In this document: positions 55,813 to 64,000 of the stretch, piece after piece | How positions within the stretch are numbered: the first letter of the stretch is position 1 | Layout: each line of letters begins with the position of its first letter | From: Schistocerca nitens | Lineage: Eukaryota; Arthropoda; Insecta; Orthoptera; Acrididae | Direction: 5' to 3' | Assembly: GCF_023898315.1 (NCBI RefSeq) | Contig: NC_064614.1 | Coordinates: 703,996,720-704,060,719 of the forward strand | DNA length: 64,000 nucleotides | The notes under the pieces: model-generated | Told to the model about the DNA's origin: nothing | The model's database searches: none | Seen by the model: only the letters and a program-made list of their open reading frames with translations | Position numbers and translations under genes: made by a program

Positions 55813-56560
55813 GTGGCGTGCTTCTGAGTGGTCTTCTTAGTCATTGTTTTCATTTTATGTGCAATATTTTGATCACTAAAGCAGTGGTCTTGTTCAGGTT
55901 CTGCAAGTTTTGTTCTTACGTGTACTTGCTGCCTTATCTCCAACCAGACTGTGAATTTTTTTGGTCTGTTCCTGTTATTAACGCCGAGTTCCATTCCTGG
56001 CAACCACTACACCCTTTGATACTCTTTTGTTTCTCAGAGCCCACACTGATATTCTGTGAACCGCACATTCCCTCAACATTTTTTGGCTATGATGGAGTGA
56101 CAGCCGGCATGATCTTAATAAACTGAGTGTCAGACCCAAAGCCTAGTTTAATTGAAGTCTCTGTCCCTGTTTGGCCGGCCGAAGTGGCCGTGCGGTTAAA
56201 GGTACTGCAGTCTGGAACCGCAAGACCGCTACGGTCGCAGGTTCGAATCCTGCCTCGGGCATGGATGTTTGTGATGTCCTTAGGTTACTTAGGTTTAACT
56301 AGTTCTAAGTTCTAGGGGACTAATGACCTCAGCAGTTGAGTCCCATAGTGCTCAGAGCCATTTGAGCCATTTGCCCCTGTTTATTAGGTTTTCTGAAATC
56401 TTTATGTAGTGGTGTGAGGCCAACAATAGTTCACAGTCTGTTTGGAGTCCAGGCAGTGAGTACACATAACAGCAAAACTCACAGCACCTGAAGAAGATGT
56501 CTGGATCGGTCATTGAAATATTTTGCACAAAATGGAAGCAACAACTTAGCAGAACACCTG
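55813..56560. repeat. Interrupted inverted repeat around a SINE
   Basis: The left arm (about 55817-55965) contains TGTGCAATATTTTGATCA, GTTCAGGTTCTGCAAGTTTT and CAACCAGACTGTGAA. The right arm (about 56418-56545), reversed, contains TGTGCAAAATATTTCAATGA, TTCAGGTGCTGTGAGTTTT and CAAACAGACTGTGAA. The arms are about 75-80% alike by eye. The SINE at 56173-56374 lies in the spacer. The arms resemble PLE-type terminal repeats in general style but are a separate family. Confidence 0.65.
56173..56374 (+). mobile_element. tRNA-derived SINE, full length
   Basis: Begins GGCCGGCCGAAGTGGCCGTG with box A (GTGGCCGTGCGGTTAAAGG) and box B (GGTTCGAATCC), then CTTAGGTTACTTAGGTTTAA, and ends CTCAGAGCCATTTGAGCCAT. 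CCCTGTTT flanks it at 56165-56172 and 56375-56382, a candidate 8-bp duplication. The 3' half recurs at 12290-12403. I associate this SINE with grasshopper genomes (from memory). Confidence 0.92.
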
Positions 56561-57217
56561 GAAGGACATAATTAAGAACTGAAAAATTAATGAATATTTT
56601 AACTAGAAAACTGTATTCTTTCACTGCTGGGCCAAGAAGTTTTCACCTTCTGCTATACATTTTGAACACCACAGCATGTATTTGTTTTTGTGCTGCTAAT
56701 TGCACAGCATTTGTGTACAAGCTTATTATAATTATAATGTACAAAAGTGGTGTCCGATGAAAATCTGCTGGTTCTGGAATCTACTGAGCAACTATAGATA
56801 CAACATATATTTTCATTTAATACACACAGACACATCATACCACACATTCTTTTGTCTTGTATGCTTCAACATTATCTTGTGGAGCCATGCAATTAACTTC
56901 AGAAACAGGGATAATATTGGCCCAACAGCTGTGTTATGTACATTTCAGTAAACTTTCTGGTAGTCTGTTTCTGGATTAGTATCTAGTTTTGCTCTGCGCC
57001 CTACAGATCTATGATCAGTTGAAAAATCAAAGTGACTTGGGACTCTCACATCCTATACAGTTTCTTTATGATTTGATGGCACTTGTAATTCCATTTGGTT
57101 GTGGAATATTGTTTTAAGCACAAAAATGCAAATAATATATCCTACTAATGTATGATCTCCACCATTTCTACTATTCTTCAGCTTCAACATTTCATTGACA
57201 GGGAACAGCAACTTTAT
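56561..57217. other. Intergenic sequence without recognisable features
   Basis: Nothing identified. Confidence 0.4.
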
Positions 57218-57221
57218 TTAA

Positions 57222-58146
57222 CCCTTCAGTGGGTGCCCCTGTGGCAGATAGCCGCAAGATTTAATTTTCTGTTAGTATCACAGATATCATTACAGTTGCG
57301 TCCATGTCCAGATATGTATTTGTTGTTCTCAATGGATGTCACCACTTACGACATTTGCGCTATTCATGCTTTCAGCAGTTTGGTCGCTATTGTTGTTTGA
57401 AATGTGAGTGTTGCATTTGCGGTGTGTTTGCCACTACACGCCTTGTGATGTAAGTATTTTCTATACTTGTTTTTTCTTTCGCCTCAAGGCAATCTTTCTT
57501 TTATATTAGTATACAATGAATACTGAAATTGAATCAAAGTTCCCATATGCAATTTTCATTACTTTTTAAGTCTTGGATATTGATTTGCTGCAATATATTA
57601 CTTTTACAAAAACATGTTTCATTAGGTCTCACAAAAGTGTGGAAATGGAGAAAAAGAAGGCATTTGACAGGCACCGTCTAATTGTACATCTTGAAGACTA
57701 TGAGGAAGTACTGCAAGAATTGTCAGAAGAAGAATTACAAGAATTGTTAGATTCATGTGAATCTGAGTTGGAAGAGGAAGTTATTGAAGAAGAAAACCAC
57801 AGCAGTGACTCTGAAAAATCAACAAAGGAAACAGATGACCACATGGTTGAAGAGGGGAGACAAAAAACAGAGGATTACCGATTTTACGTAGGAAAAGATA
57901 AAGAAACTATTTGGATAAGTAAACCGCTTCCTTCTTCTCCTAAAACCAAGACCAAGAACATCCTAAAAATTTTGCCAGGTCCAAAAGCAAGTGCTGAAAT
58001 TACGGAAAAAGAAATTGATGCATTTTACCTATTTATTACTGATGGGATGATTATTTTTCCTTAGGTTAAAAATGTAAAACTAATTGTGGTGCAAAAGCCG
58101 CAACGTACCCACTCATGGAAGTATGAAAGCCACGCCCACCAAAGAG
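57222..58146 (+). mobile_element. piggyBac-derived element with TTAA duplication
   Basis: TTAA flanks both ends (57218-57221 and 58147-58150). The left end is CCCTTCAGTGGGTGCCCC and the right end, reversed, CTCTTTGGTGGGCGTGGC: imperfect inverted ends with the C(C/T)CTT(C/T) start typical of piggyBac. The 925-bp body encodes only the front part of a transposase. It is a different family from 22417-23316. Confidence 0.8.
57645..58064 (+). CDS. N-terminal piggyBac-transposase-like protein, truncated
   Basis: The start MEKKKAFDRHRLIVHLEDYE (57645) was preferred over the in-frame ATG at 57573 because the earlier residues look non-coding. An acidic, L/E-rich region follows (SEEELQELLDSCESELEEE), as in the disordered front of piggyBac transposases. 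It ends with YVGKDKETIWISKPL...ILPGPKASAEI and EIDAFYLFITDGMI, matching the entry of the catalytic domain (YGKDK..KW, LPG.KG.A). It stops at TAG 58062-58064, before the catalytic aspartates. The frame is open and about 140 codons long, so it could still be translated. Confidence 0.65.
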   Translation: MEKKKAFDRHRLIVHLEDYEEVLQELSEEELQELLDSCESELEEEVIEEENHSSDSEKSTKETDDHMVEEGRQKTEDYRFYVGKDKETIWISKPLPSSPKTKTKNILKILPGPKASAEITEKEIDAFYLFITDGMIIFP

Positions 58147-58150
58147 TTAA

Positions 58151-60194
58151 TTCCTTAAAGCATTTATTTATGGTTCTGTCAACAGTTGCACTAATTTACG
58201 AGATGACTATTTTCGAACCCTTACAGGTTCATTCTCAAGCCTGGTCTACTGAGGCTGCACTGACAGTGCTTGATGTTAATAATAAAGTGAAATGACAACA
58301 CATACTCTATAAATGTCAGCAGGATGAACGTCACAATCCTCACTTGCCTGTTACCAACTAAAACTGTTGACAGAACCGTTAATAAACACTTTAAAGGATT
58401 TCTACTATACTGTGAGCAACATATATGTTGCGAGAGAATTCAGCCAACTGTGTTGAAACTTAAATTTAAAAAAAATTATTTATTTTTCCATCTTAGTTGC
58501 ACATTTTATTTAATAGCATGATTAATTTTAGTCAACACTGATCATCTTCAGATTATGCACTTATGTTAACAACCCATCATGTCTATACAGTAACTCACTA
58601 TGAGACTACTGTAAAGTATTCTGTTGAGTTCCTGAATTGACAAGACAGGTTTCTCACACAACAAAATAGATCATAAGATGATCATCTCTGTTTGAAACTA
58701 GTCATACTGTAAAAAATGTGTGACTGAGATGAGAAAATAATTAGTTACTAACTTTCCAATGCTTGTCTTTGGCCCAGCTGTCTCATCCACAAATGAAACA
58801 GGGCATTTTTGTATAGTCGGATTGTTGACCATTTAATATGCCAGTTACTTTTAAATTCCTACATATTGTTCCAGAATGTTTCTTATGGTTTACATATTTC
58901 AATACAGATTTGAGGTTTTCAGGATCTTCTCGTGGTGTACTGAACGTATGAGTACCGTGTGTTGTATGTGGCTTTTGTAATGATCACCAAGCTCTGTACC
59001 AAAGTATGCATAGCAGACATTATTCATGAAACTATTAATGTCCTGTCTTTGCTTAGTAATTATCACAAATGCAACAGCATCTGTTTCACTTATTTAAACA
59101 CTTGCAGGAACTCATTCCTAAGAAACTGAAAAACTATAACCTCCTGACACTTCAGGATGTCAACAATCAACTAAAGTTTCCTACCTAACAGAGAGATGGT
59201 GTGAGAAGTGAGGCCAACTAATCCATCTTACTACAGTAAAATTTCCCTTACTTGCACCAAAATTCCTCTTGTTGACCTTCAGTTTAAATGAAAAATGTGT
59301 TTACTTGATTTGTGAAAATAAAATACACAGTAGAAGAAAAACCTAAAACAGATCTGACATTAGCACAAAAGTACTTCAGAAACAATCAAAATTATGCAGA
59401 CATCAAAAATTACATTGCTTGGTGTTATTTGTTAGTTTTAGGCTTTTTTTCCTTAATATCCCCATTACCATCTTGTATTCTTTGAAGAGACCTGCCTCAT
59501 CATAAGAATGTGAGCACTTTGGTGGATAACTGTAGATGATGTCCATGTAACATGTTTTGTTTATTTTCTAAATAACTCTTGACTTTATCTAAGATTCCTT
59601 CAATGCCTGTAATATTACTTTTAATGTTATTTTTTACAATAAAGTCTACATTGAATTTCCATCTCAATCCATTGCTGTGTAATAAACTATGCATGTTTTT
59701 GCCATACTTTTGATACCCCACTATTCCATTTCGTCTTATATAACTCCTCTTCTAACTTCACTATCCTGTTTTCAGGGCTTGAAGTTCTTCAATTACCAAG
59801 TGGTAGAAGCAGTTGGGATTCTAAGGTCTACATTGTTATTTATTTTGCCAAACTCCTTGTAACAAGGTGTGGATGCAGAAATAGTTGGTCAAGCCTCTGG
59901 CCTAAAGCCATTGACTGAGTTCCCTCTGTACACAACTTTGCACACCAGTCAGAATACTGACATCACACAAACTGACATATAGCAGTTGGGCATGTGACTA
60001 CTACTACCAGAGGAAATCCAGTTAAAAATAGTGGCCCCCATTACATTATGATATAGAGCCTTAACATGTTAGTATTATTGCTGGATTCAAAGTTCTCAAT
60101 AATATCATTGCCATGCCCTCAAAAATTCTATGGTTTAATGTACCACACTATACTTCTCACCATGCCTGGGCTGTACACTGATTTTTCTGCATGG
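58151..60194. other. Intergenic sequence without recognisable features
   Basis: Short unrelated frames only. The stretch 58190-58560 has words such as CCTTACAGGTTCATTCTCAA that look repeat-like, but I could not assign them. Confidence 0.4.
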
Positions 60195-60480
60195 TTATAT
60201 TTGGGGGGTAACTACTCACTATATAGTTGAGCAGTCAACAAGCACACAAACAAGACTAAAAACATTGATGAGCTTTCATACAGTGCCGTGCGTGTGCACA
60301 TGCATGGTCACATTGCCCCAGTGCTGCAGTTCAACTGGTCTGAGTAAATATGTTGAATGGAATGGGTGAGAGGAGTAAGGTAATAGGGAAGGGAGACAGA
60401 CTGCTGATAGAAGAGGTAGGAATGAAATGTGATAGAAATGTGGCACTACTATGCCTGCTCTTGTGCAGGCATAGAAGGTT
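60195..60480. mobile_element. Possible decayed PLE end fragment
   Basis: GGGGTAACTACTCACTATAT and a later ATGAGCTTTCATACAG resemble the PLE end at 9415-9500. Low confidence. Confidence 0.35.
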
Positions 60481-60484
60481 CCAC

Positions 60485-61210
60485 ATTCTATATAAAAACA
60501 AAGATAATGTGACTTACCGAACGAAAGTGCTGGCAGGTCGATAGACACACAAACAAACACAAACACACACACAAAATTCAAGCTTTCGCAACAAACTGTT
60601 GCCTCAACAGGAAAGAGGGGAAGGAGAGGGAAAGACGAAAGGATGTGGGTTTTAAGGGAGAGGGTAAGGAGTCATTCCAATCCCAGGAGCGGAAAGACTT
60701 ACCTTAGGGGGAAAAAAGGACAGGTATACACTCGCACACCTGCACATATCCATCCACACATATACAGACACAAGCAGACATATATTGGTCTTTAAATATT
60801 TTTCAGAAAAATATGTCTGCTTGTGTCTGTATGTGTGGATGGATATGTGTGTGTGTGCACATATCCATCCACACATATACAGACACAAGCAGACATATAT
60901 TGGTCTTTAAATATTTTTCAGAAAAATATGTCTGCTTGTGTCTGTATGTGTGGATGGATATGTGTGTGTGTGCGAGTGTATACCTGTCCTTTTTTCCCCC
61001 TAAGGTAAGTCTTTCCACTCCCGGGATTGGAATGATTCCTTACCCTCTCCCTTAAAACCCACATCCTTTCGTCTTTCCGTCTCCTTCCCTCTTTCCTGAT
61101 GAGGCAACAGTTTGTTGCGAAAGCTTGAATTTTGTGTGTATGTTTGTGTTTGTTTGTGTGTCTATCGACGTGTCAGCGCTTTCATTTGGTAAGTCACATC
61201 ATCTTTGTTT
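60485..61210. repeat. PLE terminal-repeat hairpin with a duplicated centre
   Basis: The left arm (60485-60742) and right arm (60973-61210) are inverted copies of the terminal repeat of the 32372-35759 PLE. Between them a 115-bp unit, itself palindromic around ATTTTTCAGAAAAATAT, occurs twice in tandem (60743-60857 and 60858-60972). The outermost CCACGTGG end of the repeat is not present on either side in good form. Confidence 0.88.
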
Positions 61211-62607
61211 TTATATACATCCTTGTAACCATTGATGCCACTTCCTTATACACAAATATCCCGCACGTCCAGGGCCTCGCTGCGATGGAGCACTTCCTTT
61301 CACGCCGATCACGTGCCACCCTACCTAAAACCTCTTTCCTCATTACCTTAGCCAGCTTCATCCTGACCCACAACTTCTTCACTTTTGAAGACCAGACATA
61401 CCAACAATTAAAGGGAACAGCCATGGGTACCAGGATGGCCCCTTCGTACGCCAACCTATTCTTGGGTCACTTAGAGGAAGCCTTCTTGGTTACCCAGGCC
61501 TGCCAACCCAAAGTTTGGTACAGATTTATTGATGACATCTTCATGATCTGGACTCACAGTGAAGAACAACTCCAGAATTTCCTCTCCAACCTCAACTCCT
61601 TTGGTTCCATCAGATTCACCTGTTCCTACTCCAAATCCCATGCCACTTTCCTTGATGTTGACCTCCACCTGTCCAATGGCCAGCTTCACATGTCCGTCCA
61701 CATCAAACCCACGAACAAGCAACAGTACCTCCATTACGACAGTTGCCACCCATTCCACATCAAACGGTCCCTTCCCTACAGCCTAGGTCTTCATGGCAAA
61801 CGAATCTGCTCCAGTCCGGAATCCCTGAAGCATTACACTAACAACCTGACAACAGCTTTCGCATCCCGCAACTACCCTCCCGACCTGGTACAGAAGCAAA
61901 TAACCAGAGCCACTTCCTCATCCTCTCAAACCCAGAGCCTCCCACAGAAGAACCACAAAAGTGCCCCACTTGTGACAGGATACTTTCCGGGACTGGATCA
62001 GACTCTGAATGTGGCTCTCCAGCAGGGATACAACTTCCTCAAATCCTGCCCTGAAATGAGATCCATCCTTCATGAAATCCTCCCCACTCCACCAAGAGTG
62101 TCTTTCCACCGTCCACCTAACCTTTGTAACCTGTTAGTTCATCCCTATGAAATCCCCAAACCACCTTCCCTACCCTCTGGCTCCTACCCTTGTTACCGCC
62201 CCCGGTGTAAAACCTGTCCCATGCACCCTCCCACCACCACCTACTCCAGTCCTGTAACCCGTAAGGTGTACATGATCAAAGCACCCACGTGATCTACCAA
62301 CTGACCTGCTTACACTGTGATGCATTCTATGTGGGAATGACCAGCAACAAACTGTCCATTCGCATGAATGGACACAGGCAGACAGTGTTTGTTGGTAATG
62401 AGTATTACCCTGTGGCTAAACATGCCTTGGTGCACGGCCAGCACATCTTGGCACAGTGTTACACCGTCCGGGTTATCTGGATACTTCCCACCAACACCAA
62501 CCTATCCAAACTCCGGAGATGGGAACTTGCTCTTCAATATATCCTCTCTTCCCATTACCCACCAGGCCTCAATCTCTGCTAATTTCAAGTTGCCGCCACT
62601 CATACCT
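61211..62607 (+). pseudogene. 5'-truncated PLE body: reverse transcriptase and GIY-YIG
   Basis: Begins inside motif A (ILVTIDATSLYTNIP, about 61218), directly after the terminal-repeat hairpin. Motif B AMGTRMAPSYANLFLG (61420) and motif C FIDDIFMIW (DD 61531-61536) are intact. The frame is continuous to 62292, reading through CYRPRCKTCPMHP. A 19-base deletion near 62279 (relative to 34553) shifts the frame before the GIY-YIG segment, which resumes as IYQLTCLHCDAFYVGMTS at 62289 and ends PPGLNLC (62582). It is over 95% like the 32372-35759 copy by eye. The element is cut at 62607 and joined to a LINE. Confidence 0.92.
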
Positions 62608-63696
62608 CAAAACTAAATTGGTGATCCCTTGATGCCTCAGAACATGTCCTACCAACTGATCCCTTCTTCTGGTCAAGTTGTGCCACAAACTTCTCTTCTC
62701 CCCAACCCTATTCAATACTTCCTCATTAGTTATGTGATCTACCCATCTAATCTTCAGCATTCTTCTGTAGCACCACATTTTGAAAGCTTCTATTCTCTTC
62801 TTGTCCAAACTATTTATCGTCCATGTTTCACTTCCATACATGGCTACACTCCATACAAATACTTTCAGAAATGACTTCCTGACACTTAAATCTATACTCG
62901 GCTTAACAAATTTCTCTTCTTCAGAAACGCTTTCCTTGCCATTGCCAGTCTACATTTTATATCCTCTCTACTTCGACCATCATCAGTTACTTTGCTCCCC
63001 AAATAGCAAAACTCCTTTACTACTTTAAGTGTCTCATTTTCTAATCTAATTCCCTCAGCATCGCCCGACTTAATTCGACTACATTCCATTATCCTTGTTT
63101 TTCTTTTGTTGATGTTCATCTTATATCCTCCTTTCAAGACACTGTCCATTCCATTCAACTGCTCTTCCAAGTCCTTTGCTGTCCCTGACAGAATTACAAT
63201 GTTATCGGCGAACCTCAAAGTTTTTATTTCTTCTCCATGGATTTTAATACCTGCTCCGAATTTTTCTTTTGTTTCCATTACTGCTTGCTCAATATACAAA
63301 TTGAATAACATTGGGGAGAGGCTACAACCCTGTCTCACTCCCTTCCCAACAACTGCTTCCCTTTCGTGTCCCTCGACTCTTATAACTGCCATCTGGTTTC
63401 TGTACAAATTGTAAATAGCCTTTCGCTCCCTGTATTTTACCCCTGCCACCTTTAGAATTTGAAAGAGAGTGTTCCAGTCAACATTGTCAAAAGCTTTCTC
63501 TAAGTCTACAAATGCTAGAAATGTAGGTTTGCCTTTCCTTAATCTTTCTTCTAAGATAAGTCGTAAGGTCAATATTGCCTCACGTGTTCCAGTATTTCTA
63601 CGGAATCCAAACTGATCTTCCCCGAGGTCGGCTTCCACTAGTTTTTCCATTCGTCTGTAAAGAATTCGTGTTAGTATTTTGCAGCTGTGACTTATG
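62608..63696 (-). mobile_element. LINE copy 3 fragment, minus strand, truncated on both sides
   Basis: The minus strand encodes, from 63650 down, GEDQFGFRRNTGTREAI, motif A FVDLEKAFDNVDW, motif B RQGCSLSPMLFNLYIEQ and motif C LRFADNIVILSG (FADN, so the second D is lost). It continues to YLGSKVTDDGRSRED, with a frameshift near 62890, and MWCYRRMLKIRWVDHITNEE (62780). The 3' part with the CAA tail is missing because it is fused to the PLE end at 62607. The 5' side stops at 63696. Same family as 27753-30319. Confidence 0.9.
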
Positions 63697-63883
63697 GTGA
63701 GAGAGTATGTTTACTTTTATTTATCTATAACAATCAAATCCTACACAAAGCTGGAATGCAATCATGCTATATGTTTGGGTCATAAATTGTTGTCAAGAAC
63801 ATTTTCTTTTGTATGAAATGCTAGTAATATAAAACATTGTAATATTTCATAATTTATGTTAACAAACATCTTTCATAAAACAG
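63697..63883 (+). other. AT-rich sequence, possible intron end
   Basis: AT-rich, ending in TTTCATAAAACAG at 63871-63883, a possible though pyrimidine-poor splice acceptor. Confidence 0.35.
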
Positions 63884-64000
63884 GTCCACTCCAAGCCAAA
63901 GTTCCCTGTGATTTTAGCTTGTGGGATTTGAATAAGATCACTGAAAATGTTTCACCGTGTCGCCTATCAGGAAAATCATCAAACTTCTTTAATGTAATGT
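63884..64000 (+). CDS. Possible exon of an unidentified gene (runs off the window)
   Basis: One frame is open from an AG acceptor (63882-63883) to the window end. It reads PLQAKVPCDFSLWDLNKITE then NVSPCRLSGKSSNFFNVM. Base composition is less AT-rich than the sequence before it and there are no transposon similarities. The other two frames have stops. I do not recognise the protein. A gap-free 38-codon frame could be chance, but the context (after a clear AT-rich stretch with AG) favours a real exon. Confidence 0.35.

Noticed and set aside
57573-57644. Upstream in-frame ATG as the start of the piggyBac-like protein at 57645
   Set aside because: The extra 24 residues look like AT-rich non-coding sequence and end in a run resembling a splice acceptor (CATTAG at 57620-57625), so the later ATG was preferred.

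Overview
This window looks like insect nuclear DNA, most likely from a large-genome orthopteran (grasshopper or locust type). The evidence is AT-rich sequence, very long introns, simple repeats, tRNA-derived SINEs of a kind I associate with grasshoppers, and a dense load of Penelope-like (PLE), Gypsy, LINE, Tc1/mariner, PIF/Harbinger and piggyBac relics. The orthopteran assignment is inference. No bacterial operon, CRISPR array or rRNA is visible.

Only one host gene is certain. The last two coding exons of Cullin-4 lie on the + strand at 13345-13497 and 15600-15695, followed by a 3' UTR with several AATAAA signals up to about 16.3 kb. They encode the C-terminal cullin segment with the neddylation lysine. 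No earlier Cul4 exon was found upstream, so positions 1-13344 are inferred to be a single long intron. A second, unidentified + strand gene may start at the right edge (possible exon 63884-64000).

The Cul4 intron (1-13344) carries a Tc1-type transposon (1668-3090) inserted cleanly into a LINE relic, a foldback element (3622-4203), a decayed Tc1 copy on the minus strand, SINE and LINE fragments, a second decayed Tc1-type gene interrupted by a PLE fragment, and a PIF/Harbinger relic (12079-13073). The Harbinger relic contains a truncated SINE and a telomere-like CCTAG/CCTAA array.

Downstream of Cul4 (16.3-64 kb) the sequence is essentially stacked mobile DNA. The largest structure is a nest running from 21.7 to 43.2 kb. 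A head-to-head (palindromic) PLE insertion bounded by a 13-bp duplication was split by a Gypsy element (21797-39055). That Gypsy was in turn hit by a piggyBac-derived element, a PLE terminal-repeat hairpin (14-bp duplication), a LINE (11-bp duplication), a PLE with inverted terminal repeats (9-bp duplication) and a SINE. A second Gypsy (45528-50392, duplication AAAC) sits inside ORF1 of an I-type LINE relic that runs to about 55.4 kb. Further right are an interrupted inverted repeat, a SINE, another piggyBac-derived element (57222-58146), a PLE with a duplicated terminal hairpin, and a LINE fragment fused to it.

The recurring theme is inverted duplication: at least seven hairpin or head-to-head structures are present, several built from PLE terminal repeats. 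The PLE repeats also carry a conserved CTGATGA/stem/GAAA signature resembling a hammerhead ribozyme core. All transposon genes seen are broken, so the window is a fossil record of insertions and not an active system.
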